DNA of 64,000 nt from CAYLMM01 sp964384825 (GTDB lineage Bacteria; Krumholzibacteriota; Krumholzibacteriia; LZORAL124-64-63): contig CAYLMM010000008.1 in the NCBI GenBank assembly GCA_964384825.1, positions 1 to 64,000 on the forward strand, written 5' to 3'. The notes under the pieces are model-generated. The model was given only the letters and a program-made list of their open reading frames with translations. It ran no database searches and was not told the DNA's origin. This document shows positions 9,060 through 19,947 of the stretch, piece by piece (within the stretch, counting starts at the first letter, position 1; the number at the start of each line of letters is the position of its first letter). The translations under genes were made by a program, and so were the position numbers.

Positions 9060-10199
9060 CTACCTCAACCTGTGGCCCGAGATCACCAACCGCTGCGCCT
9101 CGCTGGTGCCCTCGTAGATCGAGGTGATGCGGGCGTCGCGGAAATATCGTTCGACCGGGAACTCCTTCGAATAGCCGTTGCCGCCGAAGATCTGCACCGC
9201 CTCGTTCGCGATGCGGTTGGCGGCCTCGCTGGCGTAGAGCTTGGCCATCGCGGCGGCCTCGCCGTAGGGCTCGCCGCGGTCCTTCAGGTTCGCCGCGCGC
9301 AAAGTCAGCAGCCGGGCCGCCTCGTACTCGGTGGCCATGTCGGCGATCTTCCACTGGATGGCCTGGAACTTCGCGATCGGGCGGCCGAACTGCTCGCGGG
9401 TCTTGGCGTACTCGGTCGCCGCCTCCAGCGCCGCCCTGGCCGAGCCCAGGGCCTGGCTGGCGATGCCGATGCGCCCGCCGTCGAGCGTCGACATGGCGAC
9501 CTTGAACCCCTGGCCCACCTCGCCCAGCATTTGGCCGGCCGGCACGCGCACGTTGTCGAAGGCCAGCTGGGCGGTGTCGCTGGCGCGGATGCCCAGCTTC
9601 TTCTCCTTGCTGATCACCGCGAAGCCCTCGGCGGCGCTCTCGACGATGAACGCGGCGATGCCCTTGTGCCGCAGTTCGGGATCGGTCTGGGCGAAGACGA
9701 TCAGGATGTCGGCGTGCGCGCCGCTGGTGATGAAGTTCTTCATGCCGTTCAGGACCCAGTGGTCGCCGTCCGGCGCGGCGCGGGTCCGCTGGTTGGCCGC
9801 GTCGGTGCCGGCGTCCGGTTCGCTCAGGCAGTAGGCGCCCAGCTTCTCGCCGCGGGCCAAAGGCGCCAGGAAGCGCTGCTTCTGCTCCTCGGAGCCGTAG
9901 GTCTCCAGCGGCCAGCAGACCAGCGAGTTGTTCACCGACATGATCACGCCGGTCGAGGCGCAGGCGGCGGAGATCTCCTCCATCGCCAGCACGTAGCCGA
10001 CCATGTCGAAGCCGGCGCCGCCGTACCGCTCGGGCACGTTCATGCCCATGAACCCCAACTCGCCCAGCTTCTTCACCGCTTCGGCCGGGAAATGCTCGTC
10101 GCGATCCCATTGCGCGGCGTGGGGCGCCAGCTCGCGGGCGGCGAAATCGCGCGCGGTGTCGCGGATCATCTTCTGCTGCTCGGTCATGGCGAAGTCCAC
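9060..10199 (-). CDS. Acyl-CoA dehydrogenase (copy 2 of 3)
   Basis: Second FAD-linked acyl-CoA dehydrogenase, 379 residues, with the usual order of N-terminal helical, beta-barrel and C-terminal helical domains. It shows YCLSEPDAGTDAANQ, MKNFITSGAHADI and SIYEGTSEAQR, with the catalytic Glu in YEGTS. The final residues (ISGHRLR) differ from the other two copies. The start is GTG at 10199 with GGGAG six bases upstream; it follows the 3-hydroxyacyl-CoA dehydrogenase by 12 bp and precedes copy 1 by 2 bp, so the genes are almost certainly co-transcribed. Electrons would go to ETF, whose genes are not in the window. Confidence 0.93.
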   Translation of the reverse strand: MDFAMTEQQKMIRDTARDFAARELAPHAAQWDRDEHFPAEAVKKLGELGFMGMNVPERYGGAGFDMVGYVLAMEEISAACASTGVIMSVNNSLVCWPLETYGSEEQKQRFLAPLARGEKLGAYCLSEPDAGTDAANQRTRAAPDGDHWVLNGMKNFITSGAHADILIVFAQTDPELRHKGIAAFIVESAAEGFAVISKEKKLGIRASDTAQLAFDNVRVPAGQMLGEVGQGFKVAMSTLDGGRIGIASQALGSARAALEAATEYAKTREQFGRPIAKFQAIQWKIADMATEYEAARLLTLRAANLKDRGEPYGEAAAMAKLYASEAANRIANEAVQIFGGNGYSKEFPVERYFRDARITSIYEGTSEAQRLVISGHRLR

Positions 10200-10211
10200 G
10201 GCGGTCTCCCG

Positions 10212-11054
10212 TCACTCGTATTCGTAGAAGCCCCTGCCCGTCTTGCAGCCCAGCTGGCCGGCGTCGACCATCCGCCGCAGCAGCGGGCAGGGCCGGTACT
10301 TGCCGTCGGCGAAGCCCTCGTAGAGCACGTTCATGATGTCCAGGCAGACGTCCAGGCCGATGAAGTCGGCCAGCGCCAGCGGCCCCATCGGATGGGCCAT
10401 GCCCAGCTTCATCACCGTGTCGACGGCCTCGCGGTCGGCCACGCCCTCCATCAGGCAGAACGCGGCCTCGTTGATCATCGGCATCAGCACCCGGTTGGAG
10501 ATGAAGCCCGGATAGTCCTGCACCACGACCGGCACCTTGCCCAGGTCGCGGGCCACGGTCATGACCTCCTCGAGGGTGGCGTCGTCGGTGGCCTGGCCGC
10601 GGACGACCTCGACCAGCTTCATCACCGGCACCGGGTTCATGAAGTGCATCCCGATGACCTTCCGCGGCCGGCCGGTGCAGGCCGCGATCCTGGTGACCGA
10701 GATCGACGAGGTGTTGGTGGCCAGGATCGCCTCGTCGCCGCAGGCCGCGTCGAGCTGCTCGAAGATCCGTTTCTTGACGTCGAAGTTCTCGAAGACCGCC
10801 TCGACCGCCAGATCCGCTCCTGCGGCCGCGGCCACATCGACGGCGGTCGTGATGCGGGCCAGGGCGTCGTCCCGCTGCTGTTCGGTGATCAGGTCCTTCT
10901 TCACCTGCCGGCCGAGATTCTTCTCGATCGCGCCGCGGGCCCGCGCCAGCGCCTCCTCGGAAACGTCGATCAGCACGACGTCGTGCCCGTGCTGGGCGAA
11001 GACATGGACGATGCCGTTGCCCATGGTTCCGCCGCCGATCACAGCGACCTTCAT
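10212..11054 (-). CDS. hbd: 3-hydroxybutyryl-CoA (3-hydroxyacyl-CoA) dehydrogenase
   Basis: NAD(P)-dependent oxidation of 3-hydroxyacyl-CoA to 3-ketoacyl-CoA, or the reverse reduction of acetoacetyl-CoA. The 280-residue single-domain form matches Hbd/PaaH length. Seen are the Rossmann motif VIGGGTMGNGI (GGGTMG at 8-13), the catalytic region NTSSIS and GMHFMNPVPVMKLVEVV with the active-site His, and the C-terminal LGCKTGRGFYEY. A strong GGAGG lies seven bases before the ATG. It sits between thiolase and acyl-CoA dehydrogenase copy 2. The enoyl-CoA hydratase needed to link it to the dehydrogenases is not in the window. Confidence 0.94.
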   Translation of the reverse strand: MKVAVIGGGTMGNGIVHVFAQHGHDVVLIDVSEEALARARGAIEKNLGRQVKKDLITEQQRDDALARITTAVDVAAAAGADLAVEAVFENFDVKKRIFEQLDAACGDEAILATNTSSISVTRIAACTGRPRKVIGMHFMNPVPVMKLVEVVRGQATDDATLEEVMTVARDLGKVPVVVQDYPGFISNRVLMPMINEAAFCLMEGVADREAVDTVMKLGMAHPMGPLALADFIGLDVCLDIMNVLYEGFADGKYRPCPLLRRMVDAGQLGCKTGRGFYEYE

Positions 11055-11105
11055 GTCTTACCTCCACGAAACGCCACAAATTACTGCGGCTGATGTATTT
11101 GCGCG

Positions 11106-12296
11106 CTACTTCGGCAAGCTGATGGCCATGGCCACAGCATCGCCGCCGCCCAGGCAGAGCGAGACGATGCCGTCGGGCACGCCCCGGTCCTCCATCGCGT
11201 GCAGCAGGGTGACCAGGCAGCGGCAGCCCGAGGCTCCGATGGGATGGCCCAGCGCCACGCCCCCGCCGCGGACGTTGACCTTCTCCATGTCCAGGCCCAG
11301 CTGTTCGGTCACCGCGATCGCCTGGGCCGCGAAGGCCTCGTTCAGCTCGACCAGGCCGTAGTCGCCGAGCGACCGGCCGGTCTTGCGCAGCAGGTTGCCG
11401 ACCGCGGTCACCGGCGCCATCATCACCCACTTGGGTTCGACCGCTCCGGTGGAATAGGCCTCGATCACCGCGCGGACCGGCAGGCCGTGCTCGCGGGCGA
11501 AGTCGCGGGTGCAGACCAGCGCCGCCGCGGCCCCGTCGTTGATCGTCGAGGCGTTGCCCGGGGTCACCGAGCCGCCGTCGCGCTTGAATGCGGGCCGCAG
11601 CTTGGCCAGGCCCTCGACCGTGGTGCCCGGACGCGGCCCCTCGTCGCGGTCGACCACCAGGGGGTCGGCCTTGCGGCGCGGCACGCTGACCGGCACGATT
11701 TCGCGGTCGAACTCCCCGGCCTCGGCCGCGGCCACCGCCCGGCGGTGCGATTCGGCCGCGAAGACGTCCTGCCGCTCGCGGTCGACGCCGTACTTCTCGA
11801 CCACCAGTTCGGCGGTCATCCCCATATGGAAGTCGTTGTACACGTCCCACAGGCCGTCGTGGACCATCAGGTCGGTCACCTTGCGGTCGCCCAGCCGCAT
11901 GCCGTCGCGGGCGTCGAACAGGGCGTAGGGGATGCGGCTCATGCACTCCATCCCCCCGGCCAGGATGCATTCGGCGTCGCCGGCCTTGATCGCCTGGGCG
12001 GCCAGCATCACCGTCTTGAGCCCCGAACCGCAGACCTTGTTGATCGTCGCCGAGCTGATCGTCTCGGGCACCCCGGCGGCGATGGCGGCCTGGCGGGCGG
12101 GATTCTGGCCCAGTCCGGCCTGGACCACGCAGCCCATCAGGACCTCGTCGAGCAGGGCCGGGTCCAGGCCCGTGCGATCGAGCAGGCCCCGGATCGCGGC
12201 CGCCCCCAGCTGGGGGGCCGTCAAACCCGCGAGGCCGCCCTGGAAGCGCCCGATGGGGGTGCGCACCGCTCCGGCGATCACGACTCTCTGGTTCAT
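11106..12296 (-). CDS. Acetyl-CoA C-acyltransferase / acetyltransferase (thiolase)
   Basis: Cleaves 3-ketoacyl-CoA with CoA to acetyl-CoA and a shortened acyl-CoA, or condenses two acetyl-CoA. The 396 residues carry all thiolase signatures: NKVCGSGLK with the nucleophilic Cys (C89), NEAFAAQA, GHPIGASGCR with the active-site His (about H351), and the second catalytic Cys in CLGGGDAVA (about C381). Length and motifs fit biosynthetic-type acetyl-CoA acetyltransferases. The ATG at 12296 has GGAGG four bases upstream. It lies 22 bp after acyl-CoA dehydrogenase copy 3 and 51 bp before hbd. Confidence 0.95.
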   Translation of the reverse strand: MNQRVVIAGAVRTPIGRFQGGLAGLTAPQLGAAAIRGLLDRTGLDPALLDEVLMGCVVQAGLGQNPARQAAIAAGVPETISSATINKVCGSGLKTVMLAAQAIKAGDAECILAGGMECMSRIPYALFDARDGMRLGDRKVTDLMVHDGLWDVYNDFHMGMTAELVVEKYGVDRERQDVFAAESHRRAVAAAEAGEFDREIVPVSVPRRKADPLVVDRDEGPRPGTTVEGLAKLRPAFKRDGGSVTPGNASTINDGAAAALVCTRDFAREHGLPVRAVIEAYSTGAVEPKWVMMAPVTAVGNLLRKTGRSLGDYGLVELNEAFAAQAIAVTEQLGLDMEKVNVRGGGVALGHPIGASGCRCLVTLLHAMEDRGVPDGIVSLCLGGGDAVAMAISLPK

Positions 12297-12318
12297 GGAT
12301 CCTCCCTTTGGGCCGCGG

Positions 12319-13458
12319 TCAATCCCGCAGCAGATTGCGGGCGATGACCAGCCGCTGGATCTCGCTGGTCCCCTCGCCGATGGTGCAGAGCTTGGCGTCG
12401 CGGTACATCCGTTCGAGCGGGTATTCGCGGCAGAAGCCGTAGCCGCCCAGGATCTGGATGGCGGAATAGGTCACCCGCATGGCCGCCTCGCTGGCAAAGA
12501 GCTTGGCCTTGGCCGCGGTGTCGGCGTAGGGCTCGCCGGCGTCCTTCAGGCGGCAGGCCTCGTAGGTCAGCAGGCGCGACGCGTCGACGTCGACGGCCAT
12601 GTCCGCGAGCATGAACTGCACGGCCTGCTGCTCGGAGATCGGACGGCCGAACTGGACGCGCCCGCGGGCGTAGTCGCGGGCCGCGGCCAAGGCGCCCCCG
12701 GCCAGCCCCAGGGCCAGCGCGGCGATAGAGATCCGGCCGCCGTCGAGGGTGGCCAGGAACTGCTTGAAGCCCGCCCCCTGCTCGCCCAGCAGCGCGTCGG
12801 CCGGCACGCTCACGTCCTCGAGGATCAGCGGCGCGGTGTCGGAGGCGCGCATGCCGAGCTTGTCCTCTTTCTTCTCGATGGTGAAACCGGGGGTGTCGGT
12901 CGGAACGATGAAGGCCGAGATGCCTCTGCCGGGCGGGACGTCGGGATCGGTGACCGCGGTGATGATGACCGCCCCGGACCGCGGCGCGTTGGTGATCCAC
13001 ATCTTGCGGCCGTTGATCACCCACCGGTCGCCGTCGCGCACGGCGGTCGTGGCGGTGCCGCCGGCGTCGCTGCCGGCGCCGGGCTCGGTCAGGCCGAAGG
13101 CCAACAGGTATTCGCCGGCGCTGGCCCCGGGCAGCCACCGCTGCTTCTGGGCGTCGGATCCGAAGGCGGAGATCGGCCAGCAACCGAGGCTGTTGTGGGC
13201 GGCCACGATCAACGCGTGGCTGCCGTCGACCCGCGCCAGCTCCTCGATCACCAGGGCGTAGCTCAGGTTGTCGACCCCGGCTCCCCCCTGCTCGGCGGGG
13301 ACCTTCAAACCCATCAGTCCCAAAGACGCCATCTCGGCGACGGTCTTTTCGGGAAAGACGGCGGATTCGTCGAATTCCGCCGCCACCGGCGCGATCTTGG
13401 CGCGAGCGAAATCGCGGGTCAGGTCGCGGATCATGGTCTGGTTCTCGGTCAACTGCAT
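12319..13458 (-). CDS. Acyl-CoA dehydrogenase (copy 3 of 3), first gene of the operon
   Basis: Third FAD-dependent acyl-CoA dehydrogenase, 379 residues from the ATG at 13458, which follows GAGGGGGGAG. The earlier in-frame start is unlikely because of its Arg/Gly-only extension. FAD-binding motifs FGLTEPGAGSDAGG and RKMWITNAPRSG are intact. The catalytic loop reads IGEGTSEIQR: the Glu is kept but the usual Tyr before it is Gly, unlike the two downstream copies, which may alter substrate size preference. It heads the transcript with thiolase, hbd and two more dehydrogenases. Candidate promoter elements lie 85-100 bp upstream. Confidence 0.93.
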   Translation of the reverse strand: MQLTENQTMIRDLTRDFARAKIAPVAAEFDESAVFPEKTVAEMASLGLMGLKVPAEQGGAGVDNLSYALVIEELARVDGSHALIVAAHNSLGCWPISAFGSDAQKQRWLPGASAGEYLLAFGLTEPGAGSDAGGTATTAVRDGDRWVINGRKMWITNAPRSGAVIITAVTDPDVPPGRGISAFIVPTDTPGFTIEKKEDKLGMRASDTAPLILEDVSVPADALLGEQGAGFKQFLATLDGGRISIAALALGLAGGALAAARDYARGRVQFGRPISEQQAVQFMLADMAVDVDASRLLTYEACRLKDAGEPYADTAAKAKLFASEAAMRVTYSAIQILGGYGFCREYPLERMYRDAKLCTIGEGTSEIQRLVIARNLLRD

Positions 13459-13542
13459 CGGGCTCCCCCCTCGACGCGATGGACCACGGGCGCGACGCAT
13501 CCCCGCCGTGCCGCCCCCGACCTTAGCGGATAACGAACCGAC

Positions 13543-13557
13543 AGTATAGGGATTTTA
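13543..13557 (-). promoter_or_regulatory. Candidate -10 elements for the acyl-CoA operon
   Basis: In a short AT-richer stretch upstream of acyl-CoA dehydrogenase copy 3, the minus strand holds TAAAAT (13552-13557) and TATACT (13543-13548). Neither has a convincing -35 at 16-18 bp. Transcription would give a leader of about 80 nt. Confidence 0.35.
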
Positions 13558-13664
13558 ATGCGAATCTGCTGTATTGCGATACGGAGCAGGCGCATGGCGG
13601 GCCGCCGCCCGGCCGGAAGGGGGAAAGGCCCCCGCCGGACGACGGCCCCGGACGGTGACGAGCG

Positions 13665-14318
13665 TCACCGACCGTAGAGCGTCTTGACCGCCCCCCAGCT
13701 GACATCCTCGCCGGGAACCGAGGGATTGCATTCGTTGATCAGGCCGGGAGTGGGTTCGCAGCCGGTGCCCACCGGGGTCTTGGTTCCGGAATAGGTGTTC
13801 AGGCCGTCGTAGAGCAGCAGCGCGCCGCCGTGGAATTCCGGGCCGACCGCCCGGTCGTCATCGGCGGTGTGGTCGGGGAAATAGACCTCGTCGATCAACT
13901 CGGAGAACGCGGTGGAAGGATCGCCGACGAACAGCTGGACCGAATCCCCGGTGTTGTTCAGGCTGAACCCGGTCAGGCTCATGTCGTTGGCCAGCTGCCA
14001 GGCCACCGCGTCGCTGCCGTAGAAGACCTTGGCCGCGCCCGCCGGCAGCATGCCGAACAGGCGCAGGTGCGCATCGTCGCCGTAGGCGTCGCGCACGTAC
14101 AGGGCCGAGAGATCGACGGAGTTCGGCCCGTCGTTGGAGATCTCGATCCATTCGTCGCCCTGGGCGTCGTAGATCCCGTCCTGATTCCAGTCGGTCGCGG
14201 GATCGGCCATCAACTCCGAGATCCACACCCCCGCCGCTGCGTCGCCGCCGGGCGACAGGGGGGACAGCAGGGCCAGGACGGAGGCCAGGACGAACGCGAC
14301 AGTGATCCGTTTGCGCAT
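13665..14318 (-). CDS. Secreted lamin-tail-domain (LTD) protein
   Basis: Exported protein of 217 residues with a typical signal peptide (MRKRITVAFVLASVLALL, cleavage near residue 27). One lamin-tail-like beta-sandwich domain follows: VWISELMADP at its start, DEWIEISNDGPNSVDLS in the core, and SLNNTGDSVQLF towards the end. LTD domains in bacteria occur in secreted nucleases and cell-surface proteins, but no nuclease domain is fused here. The protein ends in WGAVKTLYGR, a short tail I associate from memory with secreted proteins of Krumholzibacteria/Eisenbacteria-type genomes. It lies 152 bp after meaB on the same strand. Role unknown; a surface or matrix protein is the best guess. Confidence 0.8.
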   Translation of the reverse strand: MRKRITVAFVLASVLALLSPLSPGGDAAAGVWISELMADPATDWNQDGIYDAQGDEWIEISNDGPNSVDLSALYVRDAYGDDAHLRLFGMLPAGAAKVFYGSDAVAWQLANDMSLTGFSLNNTGDSVQLFVGDPSTAFSELIDEVYFPDHTADDDRAVGPEFHGGALLLYDGLNTYSGTKTPVGTGCEPTPGLINECNPSVPGEDVSWGAVKTLYGR

Positions 14319-14470
14319 GGATGGATTCTCGCTTCCGGGAGGAGGATTCCCGCCGCCCGGGATGGGCGGGGCGCGGGATCTCCTGCCAGAACCGTACCGG
14401 CCGGCGGCGAGAGGTCCGGCCGATGCCGGGCCCCCGCGTCGTTTCGGATCGTCGCGGGTAAAGGGGGTTC

Positions 14471-15474
14471 TCAGTCGCGTTCGGCGTAGAGATCGAGGAT
14501 CCGGCGGGCGGCGGTCGTCGGGGTGAGCGTCCCGAGCCGCACCTGGCCCTCGAGTTCGGGCAGCAGCGCGCGCACGCCGGGATGGCCGCGCAGCGCGACC
14601 ATCAGCCTGTCCTCGACCATCGACCACATCCAGCGCAGCTGCTGGCGCTGGCGCAGATCCTTCAGCTCGCCGGAGGCCTCGAGCGCGGCGCGGTGCTGCT
14701 CGATCGATTCCCACAGCTCGTCGAGCCGCAGGTTGGCCAGCGCGGAGCAGGTCGCGACCGGAGTCGTCCAGTTCGGGGATTTCGGACGCATGTAATGCAG
14801 GGCGTGACGGTACTCGGCCGCCGCGCGCTCGGCCTTGCGGGCGTTGTCGCCGTCGGCCTTGTTGATGGCGATCATGTCGGCCAGCTCGAGCACGCCGCGC
14901 TTGATGCCCTGCAGCTCGTCGCCGGCGCCGGCGAGCATCAGCACCAGGAAGAAGTCGACCATCTCGGCGACGACGGTCTCGCTCTGGCCCACGCCGACGG
15001 TCTCGACCAGCACCACGTCGAAGCCCGCCGCCTCGCAGAGCAGCATGGTCTCGCGGGTCTTGCGGGCCACGCCGCCGAGGGTGCGCGCGCTGGGCGATGG
15101 GCGGATGAAGGCCCGCGGATCGACCGACAGCTTGGTCATGCGGGTCTTGTCGCCGAGGATGCTGCCGCCGGAGATCGAGCTGGATGGATCGATCGCCAGC
15201 ACGGCGACCCGGTGGCCCTGCTTCGTGAGGTTGGTGCCGAGGGCGTCGATGAAGGTGCTCTTGCCTACGCCCGGCACGCCGGTCACGCCGACGCGCCGGG
15301 CCTTGCCGGTATCGGGCAGCAGCTCGGCCAGCAGGCTCTGGGCCAGCTCCTGATGATCGCCGCGGGAGCTCTCGATCAGGGTGATGGCCCGGCCGAGAAC
15401 CGCGCGGTCCCCGGCCCTGACCCCGGCCACGTACCGGTCGAGGGTCAGGCCGTTGGCCTTGCGTGGGTCGCGGT

Positions 15475-15478
<4 letters not shown>
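14471..15478 (-). CDS. meaB: Methylmalonyl-CoA mutase-associated GTPase MeaB (ArgK/YgfD)
   Basis: G3E-family GTPase that gates cobalamin loading and protects or reactivates methylmalonyl-CoA mutase. The 335 residues contain the P-loop GVPGVGKST (67-75), VLAIDPSSS, the family motif ILGDKTRM, ETVGVGQSE (switch region) and NKADGDN (guanine specificity). The start is GTG at 15478, sharing a GTGA overlap with the stop of the large mutase subunit, which shows translational coupling. Direct linkage to both mutase subunits makes the assignment to this mutase firm. Confidence 0.96.
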
Positions 15479-17660
<2,182 letters not shown>

Positions 17661-17664
<4 letters not shown>

Positions 17665-19793
17665 GCCTTCACCCCCTGGTCCTGCAGCAGGCCGCGGAGG
17701 GTCGCCAGGACATCGCAACCGAGATGGATGTAACCGTCGACGCCGGCCTCGCACCATTGCCGCTCGAACTCGCCGGGGCGTCCGGCCAGCAGGATCCGGC
17801 GGACGCCTGCCTTCTTCAGCGCGGCCGCGGTCGGCGCGGCCAGATCGGCGTAGACCGGATCGGCCGAGCAGATCACCGCCAGCGGAGCGCCGCTCTCGGC
17901 GGCCGCCGCCGCGGCGGCATCGGCGTCGGGGAATCCCTTGTTGGTCAGCACCTCGAAGCCGCCGGCCTCGAGGAAATTGCGGCTCCATGTGGCCCGACCG
18001 GTGTGCTGGGCGACCTTGCCGAGATTCGCCAGGAAGGCCAGCGGCCGGCGGCCGGTCCGCTCGGCGAAGTCCTCGGCGGCGTCGCGCAGGGCCTCGTAGG
18101 ATTCGGCGAAGCGGTGGACGGGCAGCGGATCGATCACGGCCGGTTCGCCTTCGTCGGTCGCGACGGCGGTGATCGCCCCGAGTCCGGCGCCGGCGACGGC
18201 GGCGCGGACCGCCGCGTCGAAGAAGCCGTTTCCGTTGTTCGACCGGTCGCAGGCGCGGCATTCCTCGAGCGCGTCGGCGACGGCGCCCCGTTCGCGGGTC
18301 CGCCCCAGGGAAACCGAGGCGTCGGCGCGCTGCGACGCCGGGTCGGGCGCCTTCCGCACGACGGGCTCCTCGTCCACGTTCGGGAACTCGCTCACCCCGG
18401 TGATCGGATCGCGGCGCGTGGCGAGATTCTTCAGGCGTTCGGCATGGACCTCGCCGATCCTCTCGGCGACCCAGCCGTGGCGCAGCGCCTTGCCCAGGCC
18501 GCAGCGGTCCTCGATCTCCTGGAACAGGGTCCAGGACGCCAGGGCCAGCTCGTCGGTCCGCTTCTCCAGGAACCAGCCGCCGCCGGCCGGATCGATGACC
18601 TTCCCGAGATGCGATTCCTCGAGCAGGATCACCTGGACGTTGCGGGCGATGCGCCGCGCGAAATCGTCCGAGATCCCGATGGCGGCGTCGAAGGGCGTGA
18701 CCGTCAGCGCATCGACTCCCGCGACGCCGGCCGCGAAGGCGCCGACCGTGGTGCGCAGGATGTTCACCCAGGGGTCGCGACGGGTCATCATCCGCGCCGA
18801 AGTGCGGGCGTGCAGCCGCATCTTCTGGGCGTCGGAGCCGCCGCCGCTGGCCTGGACCAGACGCGCCCAGACGCGGCGGGCGGCGCGCAGCTTGGCGATC
18901 CCGGTGAAGAAGTCGGCGTCGACGCTGAACGAGAACGCGATCTGGCCGGCCGCGGCGTCGATGTCCAGCCCGGCGGCGGTGATCGCCTTGAGATAGGCCA
19001 GGCCGGTCGCCATGGCCAGCGCCAGCTCCAGCACGGCGTCGGCGCCGGCGTCGTGGTACGGCGCGGTGTCGACCAGGACCGAGGTGACCCCGGGGAACTT
19101 GCCGTGGGTCCAGACCGCCAGTCCGCCCAGATCGGCCAGGGCGCCCTCTACCGATGTCGGCAGCCGGCCGCCGGAAGCCAGCTGACCCAGGGGGTCGGCG
19201 TTGAAGGCCCCGCGGGCCTCGTCCGGAGTGATCTCCCAGCGGGCCCAGACGTCGGCCAGCAGCGCGGCCGCGCCGACGAATCCGGCGCCCGGCATCAAGG
19301 CCACCGGCACGCGGTGCAGGTCCACCCCGTCGAGGGCCGAAGCCATGCTGTCGGCGCTCGAAAGCATCAGGCCGTCGCGTCCGGCCAGATCGGCGGCTTC
19401 GGGACGGTCGGGATCCAGGCCGGCGCGCGCGGCGCGATCCAGGCGCAGCAGGACCGAAGCGGTTCCGTGGGCCAGATCCTTGCGCAGCGCCGCGTTGACT
19501 TCCGAGGAGGTCGGCTGCGTGTATTCCTGCCGGATGTCCCAACCCGTCGCGGCGGCGCCCAGCGGGGTGCCGCCGCGGGTGAACGGAGGCAGTCCGGGGA
19601 AACCGGAGGGATCGCCGGCGGCGTCCCAGTCCTTGCGCGCGTACAGGGGCTGGATGGGCAGTCCCTCGTATGTGCGGGTGACGAGCTTCTTCTCGTACGG
19701 CGCGCCCTTGAGATCGCGCTTCACCGTTTCGAGCCAATCCGAGAGCGGAACGCCAGGAAAATCGTCCGCCAGACGGAAATCGTGATCCGACAT
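17661..19793 (-). CDS. mutA: Methylmalonyl-CoA mutase, small subunit
   Basis: Non-catalytic partner of the heterodimeric mutase. Starting at the ATG at 19793, behind GGGAGGAG with eight-base spacing, it has 710 residues, somewhat longer than the roughly 620-640 common for this subunit. It keeps the barrel fold (GWDIRQEYTQP, DPAGGGWFLE) but lacks the cobalamin-ligating DxHxxG motif: the equivalent stretch reads GKVAQHTGRATWSRN. This is the expected degenerate state for the small subunit. It heads the mutA-mutB-meaB unit, all linked by 4-nt overlaps. The 154-bp upstream gap to gatB has AT-rich tracts but no clear promoter. Confidence 0.94.
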
Positions 19794-19947
19794 CTCGAGA
19801 ACTCCTCCCGGAGGATGGGCAGCTCCTGTCGGGGCCATGTTGACAAACCTGCCCGAACGTTAGGCAGCGCCCTGATAATCCGCAAACAAAAACGCCGGAA
19901 ATCGGGCCGGAAACGGGCCGAATCGATGGTTTCGGCTCGATATTCGC

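Noticed and set aside
19794..19947. A promoter for mutA
   Set aside because: The gap has T-rich and A-rich tracts and a plus-strand TTGACA, but no correctly spaced -35/-10 pair on the minus strand that I would defend.
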